This document shows, piece by piece, positions 9,615 to 18,700 of a DNA stretch of 36,766 nucleotides; position 1 is the first letter of the stretch; the number at the start of each line of letters is the position of its first letter. Below the pieces are notes generated by a model. The model was given only the letters and a program-made list of their open reading frames with translations. It did not search any database and was not told the DNA's origin. A program made the translations under genes and the position numbers. Origin of the DNA: Bacteroidales bacterium (GTDB lineage Bacteria; Bacteroidota; Bacteroidia; Bacteroidales; PUMT01); assembly GCA_007135095.1 (NCBI GenBank), contig SLJO01000214.1, positions 1 through 36,766 on the forward strand, written 5' to 3'.

Positions 9615-11090
9615 ATGAAAACAACCATTTCTCAAATTTACAGGAAAATAATCTTTCTTCTTGGAGCATTACTTCTTGTTACTTTTGGCTCCTGCGATAA
9701 AGAAACGGAGCCGGCGCCAGAACCCATTGCGAGTTTTCAGTATGAAATCAGCGATGATAATTATCTGGAGGTTTCATTTACCAGTTTTTCGCAGAATGCT
9801 GTTTCTTATAGCTGGAATTTTGGCGATGGCGGAACTTCGACTGAGGCAAATCCTACGCATACTTATGCAGAGGCTGGTAGCTATAATGTGACGCTCACTG
9901 TAGAAAACGCTGACGGCGTACCTCATTCATTTTCTGAAACTATTGAAATTACTGATCCTGATGAAGCCCTAAAGTTGCTAACCGGTGAAACTTCGAAAAC
10001 ATGGCGGCTCTACAGGGAAGGAACAAGTATGGGTGTTGGTGAGAACATGGATAATCTTCGCGGATGGTGGTCACTTGAGAATGACGGATCTCGCCCCTGC
10101 AAGTACTTCCATGAATTTACATTCCACCTGGATGGTTCATATGTATTTGATGATAATGGATCTTTCTGGGGTGAAGGCGGTATATTCCCGGAAGAATTAG
10201 AGGGGACCTGTTTTGAAGCTGTCTCTTCCAATATGGTTAATGTGGATGGAGTAGATGTCAGCGCATGGCTAAGCGGCACTCATGCCTTTGAGTATGACCC
10301 TTCCACCGGCATGGTTACGCTTACAGGCGAAGGTGCCTGGATAGGCCTGCCCAAGGCTGGAACTGATGCCGAGGTAACGGTACCGCAAAACAATGTGACA
10401 TTTAAAATAAGTATCGAAGAGCATACCGGCTATGACCTTATGCATGTACTATTTGTATATGACTGGGGAGTTTGGGACTTCTCTTACGCTTCCTATTCAG
10501 ATCCTTCCCTTGAACCCGATGTAGTTGAAGAACAGGAGCCTGTAGTAGATCTTGAAAGCATTACTCCTGAAGAACTTGGCCACACCTTTGAGAGCGAAGA
10601 AAGTTTTGATTTGCTTGGATCATTAGGTGGTACATCAGTTATTACCCCTGGTGAAGATGATCCTGAAGATGATACTGCAACCAAAGTGGGTAAATTTGAA
10701 AGAACAAATGCTCAGTTTCAGGAGGCACAGTTGCGTGTATATCCAGAGCCCAAAAATATCCAGTTTGACAATTTCACTACAGTTTCTATTGAGGTTTATC
10801 TGCCCAGCACCAATACCTATGATCCCTTAACTAAAAAAGTTATTATTGGTTTTGGTGATGTACATACCACAGCAGAGTGGTGGACCAGATTGATTCAATA
10901 TGAATCAGATGAATTGGCATTGGATGAATGGGTGACCGTAACTTTCAACCTGGATGATCCATCATTTTCGTCCGCTGAAGGAGAAACAGTATTCGATCGT
11001 GAGGATCTGGATATGGTATTTATCCAGATCGGTGGTGGAGATCATACATCAGAAGGTACTTTCTATATACGTAATCTTATTTTTGAGTAG
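9615..11090 (+). CDS. PKD-domain surface glycan-binding lipoprotein
   Basis: This 491-residue lipoprotein has its lipobox cysteine at residue 27 (LLVTFGSC). Residues ~37-112 form a PKD domain with the typical core SYSWNFGDG and GSYNVTLTVEN. A middle domain (~120-290) contains KTWRLYREG and GWWSLENDGSRPC, a layout I associate with SusE/F-position binding proteins. An acidic linker (DVVEEQEPVVDLES) leads to a C-terminal jelly-roll-like domain rich in aromatic residues (EWWTRLIQYES) and ending FYIRNLIFE. No catalytic motif is visible, so a binding role at the cell surface is inferred, feeding glucan to the SusCD pair downstream. It is the first gene of the locus and is separated from the GH16 gene by a strong hairpin terminator. 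Confidence 0.75.
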   Translation: MKTTISQIYRKIIFLLGALLLVTFGSCDKETEPAPEPIASFQYEISDDNYLEVSFTSFSQNAVSYSWNFGDGGTSTEANPTHTYAEAGSYNVTLTVENADGVPHSFSETIEITDPDEALKLLTGETSKTWRLYREGTSMGVGENMDNLRGWWSLENDGSRPCKYFHEFTFHLDGSYVFDDNGSFWGEGGIFPEELEGTCFEAVSSNMVNVDGVDVSAWLSGTHAFEYDPSTGMVTLTGEGAWIGLPKAGTDAEVTVPQNNVTFKISIEEHTGYDLMHVLFVYDWGVWDFSYASYSDPSLEPDVVEEQEPVVDLESITPEELGHTFESEESFDLLGSLGGTSVITPGEDDPEDDTATKVGKFERTNAQFQEAQLRVYPEPKNIQFDNFTTVSIEVYLPSTNTYDPLTKKVIIGFGDVHTTAEWWTRLIQYESDELALDEWVTVTFNLDDPSFSSAEGETVFDREDLDMVFIQIGGGDHTSEGTFYIRNLIFE

Positions 11091-11106
11091 GTTTGGGTCG
11101 TTTTCA

Positions 11107-11140
11107 GAGCTATGACCCGGAAGGGTCATAGCTCTTTTTT
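11107..11140 (+). terminator. Intrinsic terminator inside the operon, between the PKD and GH16 genes
   Basis: GAGCTATGACCC and GGGTCATAGCTC form a perfect 12-bp stem closed by a GGAA (GNRA) tetraloop and followed by six T. It starts 17 nt after the PKD-protein stop, and the SusC-SusD operon continues beyond it, so it probably sets the ratio of binding protein to downstream products. The ORF-track start of the next gene (11112) falls inside this hairpin. Confidence 0.9.
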
Positions 11141-11156
11141 AAAAGGAGCAATAATG
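11141..11156 (+). promoter_or_regulatory. Strong ribosome binding site deciding the GH16 start
   Basis: AAAAGGAGCAATAATG gives a clear AGGAG five nucleotides before the ATG at 11154. Such a site is unusual among the genes of this window, most of which have AT-rich leaders, and it shows that the upstream ATG at 11112 is not the start. Confidence 0.75.
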
Positions 11157-12263
11157 CAATTACGGCGTCATTACTTTTATTATCTGGTTATTATTCTTGT
11201 AAATCTTTCCTGTGATAAAGCGGATTCTATTTCAACAGATGATCCATCTCATCTTATAGTTGATATCACACAATCCGAAGAAAACCCGGGGACTATATTT
11301 ATTCAGGCTACTGCTGAAAATGCCACTGAATATCATTTATACATTGGATCCGGCAATGAACCGACAGCTGTAAATTCTTCAGGGTCGTTTGAATATGAAT
11401 TTATACAGCCCGGGTATTACCAGGTTGAGGTGCGGGCTTATGGCTCTTCCGGCCGGTATATCAGGGCATCAAGGCAAATATTGGTTGACTTGAGCAGGGA
11501 TGTTCCTGTAGAGACCGGCTATATTTCACCCTTAACTTATGAAGGATATGAGCTGGTCTGGAATGATGAGTTTGATGGTACAAATATAGATCCTGCAAAC
11601 TGGGTATTTGAAACAGGTACGGGATGCCCCCAGTTATGTGGCTGGGGAAACAATGAGTTGCAGTATTACCGGCAGGAAAATGCCTGGGTAGAAGAAGGGG
11701 TTTTAACTATCGAAGCAAGGGAAGAGAGTTTTCAGGGAAGCAGGTATACCTCGGCACGGATGAAAACACAGGAAAAAAAGTCATTTAAGTATGGAAGGAT
11801 TGATATCCGGGCGTTGCTTCCAATGGGACAAGGTATCTGGCCGGCACTCTGGATGCTCGGAAATGATATAACAACCGTTGGCTGGCCAAAATGTGGTGAG
11901 ATTGACATCATGGAGATGATTGGTGGCAGGGGAAGGGAAAACCAGGTGCACGGAACTGTCCACTGGGATATTGACGGACATGTAAATGCCGGTGGATCAT
12001 ATACCAGGCAAACTGGCACTTTCGCCGATGAATATCATGTATTTACAATCATTTGGGACGAGACCACCATTAAATGGTTTGTAAATGATAACCAGTTCTA
12101 CGTAATTGATATTACACCCGGTCATATGACAGAGTTTCACCAGGAGTTTTTCTTTATTTTCAATGTGGCTGTAGGTGGGAACTGGCCGGGCAGTCCTGAT
12201 GAAACAACAGTTTTCCCTCAGCAAATGAAGGTGGATTATATTCGGGTATTTCAAAAGAAATGA
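11154..12263 (+). CDS. GH16 endo-beta-1,3-glucanase (laminarinase-type) lipoprotein
   Basis: This 369-residue lipoprotein (start at the ATG with the AGGAG site) has an export signal ending LVNLSC. A small Ig/PKD-like domain (~30-115) precedes the catalytic jelly roll. The GH16 signature GEIDIME is present: counted from this start, E249 is the expected nucleophile and E254 the acid/base, in the laminarinase-type context WPKCGEIDIMEMIG. Other GH16 landmarks are LVWNDEFDG at the domain start, GRIDIRALLP, GIWPALWML and the final KVDYIRVFQ strand. It should cut beta-1,3 or mixed-linkage glucan outside the cell into oligosaccharides for SusCD. It lies 44 nt upstream of susC in the same direction. 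Exact linkage preference cannot be read from sequence. Confidence 0.9.
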   Translation: MQLRRHYFYYLVIILVNLSCDKADSISTDDPSHLIVDITQSEENPGTIFIQATAENATEYHLYIGSGNEPTAVNSSGSFEYEFIQPGYYQVEVRAYGSSGRYIRASRQILVDLSRDVPVETGYISPLTYEGYELVWNDEFDGTNIDPANWVFETGTGCPQLCGWGNNELQYYRQENAWVEEGVLTIEAREESFQGSRYTSARMKTQEKKSFKYGRIDIRALLPMGQGIWPALWMLGNDITTVGWPKCGEIDIMEMIGGRGRENQVHGTVHWDIDGHVNAGGSYTRQTGTFADEYHVFTIIWDETTIKWFVNDNQFYVIDITPGHMTEFHQEFFFIFNVAVGGNWPGSPDETTVFPQQMKVDYIRVFQKK

Positions 12264-12307
12264 TTAAATGAAGAGTTCTTCAAAATGGAACAATAATAAA
12301 TTATTAT

Positions 12308-15300
12308 ATGAAAGCACAGTTTGTCAGACTATTCCTGGTATTGGGGATTACATTATTTCCTGGTATTTTATTTGCACAGCAACATACTATAGAGGGGATC
12401 GTCAGAGATGCAGAAACAGGTGAGCTAATACCCGGGGCGGCCGTTATGGAACAGGGGACAATACATGGCACCGTCACCGATCCCGATGGAAATTTTACCC
12501 TGACCGTTTCGAGCCCCGATGCCACACTTGCAATTTCATTTGTTGGTTACCAGACAGCGGATGTCCCTGTCAATGGTCTTTCATTCATCGAAGTAAATCT
12601 TAGTGTACAGTTAACTGAGCTTGATGAGATTGTGGTAATTGGTTATGGAACACAAAAAAAGAGGGTTGTAACAGGTGCAATTTCAACAGTGAGTGCCGAT
12701 GATATTGCTGCTACGCCAACTCTTCGAATAGACCAGGCCATGCAGGGACGTACTGCAGGTGTGCAGGTAACCAATCTGTCGGGACAGCCGGGTGAAGCTC
12801 CAACGGTTCGGATAAGGGGAGCCGGTACAACCGGAAATGCTGAACCGCTTTATATAGTTGACGGAATGGCTGTTCAAAGCATAGATTACCTCAACCCCGG
12901 CGACATAGAATCAATAGATGTCCTGAAAGACGCTGCTTCAGCTGCAATATACGGGGCAAGGGCTGCCAATGGCGTAGTGCTGATCACTACCAAGGGAGGC
13001 AGTCCGGGTGTGATGAGTGTTACCTATTCAGGATACCATGGCATACAAAATGTTGCCAGAACAATTGACATTCTGGATGCCGACCAGTACCGGATGCTTA
13101 TGAATGAAGGAGCCCGGAATGCCGGTTTATCAGAACCATTTGATCTGATGGAAATTCCAAGGCATAATACAAACTGGCAGGACCATCTGTTCCAGGAAAA
13201 TGCACCAATGGCAAATCATGAATTGTCAGTGTCAGGGGGAACTGAAAACTCCACCTACGCTTCTTCAATATCATACTTTACCCAGCAGGGGATCATTGGC
13301 GGCGACAGGTCACAATTCGACCGCATGTCGGGCAGGCTTAACACCAGGCACCAGGTGAACAGTAATTTTAATTTTGGAAGCAATATTGCGTATTCACACC
13401 TCAGGCAGCGGGGTATTGCCAGCAACCAGTCATTCAACAGTGCATACAGCAGCGCCCTGAACCTGGATCCGCTAACACCGCTCTTTGTAGAGGATGAAGA
13501 CATTCTCAACACCTTTCCCTATGCAACTGAACCTGTTGTCACAAGCCCCGATGGAAGAGTATACGGAATTTCCAGGCATGTTGGTGCTGAAATTGTGAAT
13601 CCCCTTGCTTTACTGGAGATCCAGACCGGGAGAAACCGGTCAGATAAAATTGTCGGTAATGTTTTTGGCGAACTTGAAATCATTGAGGGGTTAAAACTTC
13701 ATACAAGCCTCGGGATCGATCTGGCATATTCCCTGAATGATTCCCACACGCCACTGTTCTATCTGAATGGAGCGCAGCTGAATGTTGATAAAACAAACGT
13801 TTCCAAAAACATAGGCAGGTTCTATACCTGGCAATTTGAGAATACCCTTAACTATTCCAGGCAGGTCGATGACCACAATTTCTCCGTTCTTGCCGGAACC
13901 ACTGCCAGCAAGTTTAACTTTGAGGACTTGTCCGGATTCAACGCTGATGTCCCGATTAATGATCCCAATCATGTATATCTCAATATGGCAACCGATACAG
14001 TCTGGACTGCATTCGGCGGTGCCGCTCATTCTTCCCTTTTGTCAGCATTTGGTCGTATAACTTATGACTATAAGAGTAAGTATTCTTTTACCGGGATTAT
14101 CAGAAGGGACGGATCATCAAAATTCGGTCCCAACACCAGGTATGGTATTTTCCCTTCATTAGGTGTTTCTTGGGTGCTCAGCGATGAGGATTTTATCCCG
14201 GACCTGGGCCCGGTGAATTTTCTTAAGTTAAGAGCTTCCTGGGGTATTAATGGTAACCAGGAAATAGGCAACTACCAGTTTATTTCGGTAATGGATAAAA
14301 GCCGGGGATATATCTTCGGCGGGGGCAGAATGTTTGGGGCATCTCCTGCGTATATCGAAAATGCCGATATTCACTGGGAGGAATCAGAGCAGTTTAACAT
14401 TGCCCTTGATGCAGGTGCCTTCAATAACCGGCTTATCGGATCGATTGATTATTACGTCAAAACCACCGGCGGATTGCTTGAAGTAATTCCAATTCCTGCA
14501 CATGTCGGCAATAGTCCCCCGTTTGCAAATGTCGGGAGCGTCCGGAACAGAGGCATTGAACTGGCAATTGACTGGCGGCATGTTACAAACAGGTTACGTT
14601 ACTCAGTGGGCATTAATGGTGCATACAACCAGAACAGAATGACCAGAATAGGCAATGAAGAAGGAGTGCTGCCAGGTGCAACCTGGGCAGTTGCCGGCAT
14701 GGTAACGCGGACTGAGCTGGGTAAGCCCATTGCCCATTTCTGGGGCTATAAGACCGATGGTATATTCCAGAGTATGGAGGAGGTTTATCAGCACATCGGT
14801 CCGACCGGGAGGCAGCTTCAGCCCAGAGCAAGGCCCGGCGATGTGCGGTTTGTGGATGTTAACGGAGATGGTGTTATCAATGAAAATGACAGGACTATGA
14901 TCGGTAATCCGACTCCTCCGCTGACCTTTGGTATGAATGGCTCGGTAGAATACAGTCAGTTTGATATCTCAATGTATTTTGTCGGAAGCTATGGAAACGA
15001 TGTTTTTAACGGAGCGCAAAGGCAGGACCTTCGCTTTACCAACAGATCAACCGCCATTCTGGATCGCTGGACCGGTGAAGGCACTTCTTCGACTGTTCCC
15101 AGATATACATGGATTGATGTTAACAACAATTACCGGGTATCAGACCTGTACATTGAAGACGGTTCCTTTATAAGGTTAAAGAATATTCAGGTTGGTTATA
15201 CTTTTAGCGACAGGTTTCAAAACCGGATTAATGCAACTAATCTGAGAATTTATGCCTCTGCTGAAAACCTGCTGACAATTACCCAGTACACTGGTGCTGA

Positions 15301-15400
15301 TCCTGAAATCGGTGCCATGAGTCCATTTGATATCGGTATTGACAGGGGAATTTATCCACAGGCCAGAATCTGGCGGATGGGAGTAACCATGACATTTTAA
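12308..15400 (+). CDS. susC: SusC-like TonB-dependent outer-membrane glycan transporter
   Basis: This 1030-residue protein has a signal peptide ending LFAQQ. A carboxypeptidase-regulatory-like domain (~24-108) follows (IEGIVRDAETGELIPGA, ISFVGYQT). The TonB-box region DEIVVIGYGTQKK and the plug domain (VRIRGAGT, PLYIVDGM, SIDVLKDAASAAIYGARAANGVVLITTK) are typical of SusC. The remainder is a 22-strand barrel ending in phenylalanine (GVTMTF). It imports beta-glucan oligosaccharides across the outer membrane using TonB energy, paired with the SusD lid encoded 11 nt downstream. Substrate is inferred from the neighbouring GH16 and GH158-like genes. Confidence 0.95.
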   Translation: MKAQFVRLFLVLGITLFPGILFAQQHTIEGIVRDAETGELIPGAAVMEQGTIHGTVTDPDGNFTLTVSSPDATLAISFVGYQTADVPVNGLSFIEVNLSVQLTELDEIVVIGYGTQKKRVVTGAISTVSADDIAATPTLRIDQAMQGRTAGVQVTNLSGQPGEAPTVRIRGAGTTGNAEPLYIVDGMAVQSIDYLNPGDIESIDVLKDAASAAIYGARAANGVVLITTKGGSPGVMSVTYSGYHGIQNVARTIDILDADQYRMLMNEGARNAGLSEPFDLMEIPRHNTNWQDHLFQENAPMANHELSVSGGTENSTYASSISYFTQQGIIGGDRSQFDRMSGRLNTRHQVNSNFNFGSNIAYSHLRQRGIASNQSFNSAYSSALNLDPLTPLFVEDEDILNTFPYATEPVVTSPDGRVYGISRHVGAEIVNPLALLEIQTGRNRSDKIVGNVFGELEIIEGLKLHTSLGIDLAYSLNDSHTPLFYLNGAQLNVDKTNVSKNIGRFYTWQFENTLNYSRQVDDHNFSVLAGTTASKFNFEDLSGFNADVPINDPNHVYLNMATDTVWTAFGGAAHSSLLSAFGRITYDYKSKYSFTGIIRRDGSSKFGPNTRYGIFPSLGVSWVLSDEDFIPDLGPVNFLKLRASWGINGNQEIGNYQFISVMDKSRGYIFGGGRMFGASPAYIENADIHWEESEQFNIALDAGAFNNRLIGSIDYYVKTTGGLLEVIPIPAHVGNSPPFANVGSVRNRGIELAIDWRHVTNRLRYSVGINGAYNQNRMTRIGNEEGVLPGATWAVAGMVTRTELGKPIAHFWGYKTDGIFQSMEEVYQHIGPTGRQLQPRARPGDVRFVDVNGDGVINENDRTMIGNPTPPLTFGMNGSVEYSQFDISMYFVGSYGNDVFNGAQRQDLRFTNRSTAILDRWTGEGTSSTVPRYTWIDVNNNYRVSDLYIEDGSFIRLKNIQVGYTFSDRFQNRINATNLRIYASAENLLTITQYTGADPEIGAMSPFDIGIDRGIYPQARIWRMGVTMTF

Positions 15401-15411
15401 TCAAACAAGCT

Positions 15412-16962
15412 ATGAAGAGATACTTATTTAATACCGCAAAAGCATTTATTGTTGTATTGCTTTTAACTGGTTGCGATGATTTTCTGGACCTGCATCCTCT
15501 TGACCAGGAAGTTTCATCAAATTTCTACCAGACAGAAGATCATGCTATGCAGGCCCTGGTTGCCGTTTACGATGTGTTGACCTATCAGTCAACTCCTGGT
15601 GTTGCATGGGCTCCATTTATTACGGTGTCTGATATACTTTCTGATGACGCCTATGCCGGTGGTTCTGATGCAAATGACGGGATGCAGCAGCAGGAGATGA
15701 ATACTTTTAATATTCCAACAACCAACACAATTGTCCATTCCATCTGGATAAAGAATTATATTGGCATTTACAGGGCAAATCTGTTTTTGGAAATTATTGA
15801 TGACATACAGGCAACCAGCAGTTTTAAGGCCAGGACCATAGCAGAAGCCAGGTTCCTGAGAGCTTATTTTAATTTTGAACAGGTTCGCTTCTTTGAAAAT
15901 ATACCACTGCTTACATCTACCATAAAAGGGCCTTCAGAATACGAACAGGAACAAAATACACCCAAAGAGGTTTACGATCAGATTGCTTTGGATCTTGTAG
16001 AGGCAATTCCCGGTTTACCGGGAAGTGTCCCCTCAGCTGAGGCAGGGAGAATAACCAAATGGGCAGCCCAGGCATTGCTTGCAAGGGTTTACCTGTTTTA
16101 CAACGGAGTTTACGGGGGTGACCTGAATGCAGGAGCCACCACGGTTAACCAGGCACTTGTTATGGGATATCTTGAGGATTTGATTGAAAACAGTGGTCAT
16201 GACCTGTTTCCCGATTACGGGCACAATTTCAGTCTGGTGGGAGAATTCGGAATAGAATCGGTTTTTGAAATATCTTACGGTGATACGCCTCCCTGGTGGG
16301 ACTGGGGTTATGTAAGGGGTGGCAATGGAAACCTGTCTGCACAAATGCAGGGGCCAAGGGTAACCGGTTCCCAGAAATGGAACCGGGGATGGAGTTTTGC
16401 TCCGGTAAGCCATAAGCTTGCACTTGATTTGGCTGATGATCCGAGATTTGCGTATACCATTCTGACTGAAGAGGAACTTGACGGCAACTTAGTCAAAGGC
16501 TATCAGCATACCGGGTATTTCTCCAAAAAGTACAGCTCCGATGCAGAGCACTGGGGGTCCGGCGGGCAGTTTGAACTCAACAGAACCTGCAATCACCGTG
16601 TGATCCGCTTTTCCGATGTGCTCCTTATGGCAGCTGAACTCGGAAGTCCCAATGCGCAACAATACCTCGATCGCGTCAGGGCCAGGGTCGGGTTAACAAG
16701 TGTTCCTGCAACCCCCGAGAATATTTTCCGGGAAAGAAGGCTGGAATTATCCCTTGAGGGAATCAGGTATTACGATGTGATCAGACGCGGACTGACATAT
16801 GCTGCACAGGAATTGACACATTCTGTACGGGGGCCCAATTATATGGGTGACCAGGAAATATTCTCTGTTACATTCAATCCTGCCATCAAAGGGTTTCTGC
16901 CTGTTCCACAAACAGAGATTGACCTTTCTGCAGGAGTACTTGTCCAAAACGATGGTTATTAG
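15412..16962 (+). CDS. susD: SusD/RagB-family glycan-binding lipoprotein
   Basis: This 516-residue lipoprotein begins MKRYLFNTAKAFIVVLLLTGC with the lipid-anchored cysteine at residue 21, followed by the typical DDFLDLHPLDQ. SusD/RagB features include the N-terminal EDHAMQALVAVYDVL helix, AEARFLRAYFNFEQVRFFENIPLL, AAQALLARVYLFYNG, and a C-terminal FRERRLELSLEGIRYYDVIRRG. It forms the lid of the SusC transporter and binds glycan at the cell surface. The gene follows susC by 11 nt and is surely co-transcribed. Confidence 0.95.
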   Translation: MKRYLFNTAKAFIVVLLLTGCDDFLDLHPLDQEVSSNFYQTEDHAMQALVAVYDVLTYQSTPGVAWAPFITVSDILSDDAYAGGSDANDGMQQQEMNTFNIPTTNTIVHSIWIKNYIGIYRANLFLEIIDDIQATSSFKARTIAEARFLRAYFNFEQVRFFENIPLLTSTIKGPSEYEQEQNTPKEVYDQIALDLVEAIPGLPGSVPSAEAGRITKWAAQALLARVYLFYNGVYGGDLNAGATTVNQALVMGYLEDLIENSGHDLFPDYGHNFSLVGEFGIESVFEISYGDTPPWWDWGYVRGGNGNLSAQMQGPRVTGSQKWNRGWSFAPVSHKLALDLADDPRFAYTILTEEELDGNLVKGYQHTGYFSKKYSSDAEHWGSGGQFELNRTCNHRVIRFSDVLLMAAELGSPNAQQYLDRVRARVGLTSVPATPENIFRERRLELSLEGIRYYDVIRRGLTYAAQELTHSVRGPNYMGDQEIFSVTFNPAIKGFLPVPQTEIDLSAGVLVQNDGY

Positions 16963-17103
16963 GACTGTCTAAGGCAATTTGAGATTTTTCCGGACGACAG
17001 GTTAGTTTAACAATTGCAGAAGCACCAATTGCAATTAAATGCTCGGAAACCTGAAATCATGATCCATTGCTGACAAATAAACAGGGAGAAGAACTGCAAT
17101 TAC

Positions 17104-17130
17104 ATGCTTATGAACTATGACCAGAAATGA
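17104..17130 (+). CDS. Possible 8-codon leader ORF overlapping the MFS start
   Basis: ATG CTT ATG AAC TAT GAC CAG AAA TGA stops in an ATGA overlap with the MFS start at 17127. A purine-rich GGGAGAAG lies 12 nt before its ATG, whereas the MFS ATG itself has no such site close by. It could couple translation to the MFS gene, but a chance arrangement is also possible. The preceding 16963-17103 spacer shows only a repeated CAATTGCA motif and no clear promoter. Confidence 0.25.
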   Translation: MLMNYDQK

Positions 17131-18695
17131 ATAAAAAGGCCTACACTGTCTTTATCTCACTCGTCGTTGCTCTTGGTGGTTTTCTGCTTGGGTTTGAAAG
17201 TGCAGTTATTTCAGGTGCAACTCCTTTTTACCAGGGAACATTCGGTCTTTATCCCAGGTCCATGCTCATTGGATTTTCTGTAAGTTCGCTGATTTTGGGA
17301 GTTATCATCGGTAATATTGTTGCAGGGAGATTGGCCGACCGTTTTGGTCGTCGTAAGATACTAATGTATACTGCAATCCTGTTTATAATCAATGCAGCCT
17401 TTAATGCATTTGCATACGATATCATTGGTTTTATAAGTGGTCGTCTCATTGGCGGGTTAGGTGTGGGAATGGCTATTCTCATTGCTCCGATGTACATTGC
17501 AGAAATTGCTCCCCGAAAACTTCGTGGTACTTTGGTCACCTTCAGTCAGCTCAACATTGCACTCGGATTTTCTATTGCGTTATTCTCGAATTACTACTTC
17601 CAGCAAACCATATCCGACCCCGTCTTTAAATGGAGGATTATGCTGGGTGCAGAGGCCCTGCCCGCACTGCTATACTTAATCTTACTGTTTTTTATACCCA
17701 GAAGTCCAAGATGGTTACTGCAAAAAGGACTGGGAGATGAGGCACAAAGCGTGCTTGTGAAAATTCATGGGCCGGAACAATCTGTATTTGAGCATAGCGA
17801 AATTATCAATAGCCTCAACCAGGAGGATATAAAAGAAAACGCCCGCTGGGCTGATGTTTTCTCAAAAAGAATGAAAACGGTTCTGATAATTGGTTTTGGA
17901 ATCGTTTTTTTTCAGCAGATAACAGGTATCAGTGCAATCTTTTACTATGCGCCAATGATCTTCGAGATGGCTGGCGGGGGCATGGATGCTTCATATTTAC
18001 AGGCTGCAATCCTGGGAGTTACATTTGTGGTTATGACTGTTGTGGCAATCCTGCTTATTGACAGGTTGGGCCGCAAGCCCCTTCTTTATACAGGTGCTGC
18101 AGGTATCTGTATTTCACTTGCCATAGTAGGCTTATCTTTTGAAAACGCAAAGTACACCATTGATAGGAAATCATTGGGAACCCTGATGGAAGAGGTTGTA
18201 CAACTGGATGTTGATGAACATCATGTTGAAAATATTATGCGATTAAACCAATTAAAGGATAATGCCTTTGGCAGTGAGCTGTCATTTTTTCGTTTAATCA
18301 AACAAACGGTGGGTCTGGATACCTACAACAGTTTTAAAGGGATAATATTGAAGCATTCTATCAGTGTTAATCCCTTGTGGATTCTACTCGGGCTGGTAAT
18401 GTTTGTAGCCTCTTTTGCCATTTCACTAGGGCCTGTAATGTGGACATTGCTCTCAGAAATTTTTCCCAATAAGCTTCGTGGTCTGGCAATATCCGTAATG
18501 GGTTTCTGGAATTCCATTGTGAGTTACTTTGTAGTTATTATTTTTCCTGTACAGCTGGAGTATATAGGATCAACCGCAACCTTTTTTATCTTTTCATTTT
18601 TTGGGTTGCTGACCCTTTTCTTCGTGCGGCGATACGTTCCTGAAACAAAGGGAAAATCATTGGAGGAACTCGAATCTGAACTTGTAAAACAATAA
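17127..18695 (+). CDS. MFS sugar porter
   Basis: This 522-residue inner-membrane protein is a major facilitator of the sugar-porter family. It carries the diagnostic motifs: GRLADRFGRRK between helices 2 and 3, IPRSPRWLLQKG before the central loop, FFQQITGISAIFYYAP in helix 7, DRLGRKPLL after helix 8, and PETKGKSLEELE at the C-terminus. An insert of ~65 residues lies between helices 9 and 10 (around SLGTLMEEVVQLD), which makes the protein longer than the minimal porter. It would import glucose or short beta-glucan products released in the periplasm, probably by proton symport. It is 164 nt downstream of susD and 5 nt upstream of the GH158-like gene, with which it forms an operon. Confidence 0.9.
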   Translation: MNKKAYTVFISLVVALGGFLLGFESAVISGATPFYQGTFGLYPRSMLIGFSVSSLILGVIIGNIVAGRLADRFGRRKILMYTAILFIINAAFNAFAYDIIGFISGRLIGGLGVGMAILIAPMYIAEIAPRKLRGTLVTFSQLNIALGFSIALFSNYYFQQTISDPVFKWRIMLGAEALPALLYLILLFFIPRSPRWLLQKGLGDEAQSVLVKIHGPEQSVFEHSEIINSLNQEDIKENARWADVFSKRMKTVLIIGFGIVFFQQITGISAIFYYAPMIFEMAGGGMDASYLQAAILGVTFVVMTVVAILLIDRLGRKPLLYTGAAGICISLAIVGLSFENAKYTIDRKSLGTLMEEVVQLDVDEHHVENIMRLNQLKDNAFGSELSFFRLIKQTVGLDTYNSFKGIILKHSISVNPLWILLGLVMFVASFAISLGPVMWTLLSEIFPNKLRGLAISVMGFWNSIVSYFVVIIFPVQLEYIGSTATFFIFSFFGLLTLFFVRRYVPETKGKSLEELESELVKQ

Positions 18696-18700
18696 CTATT

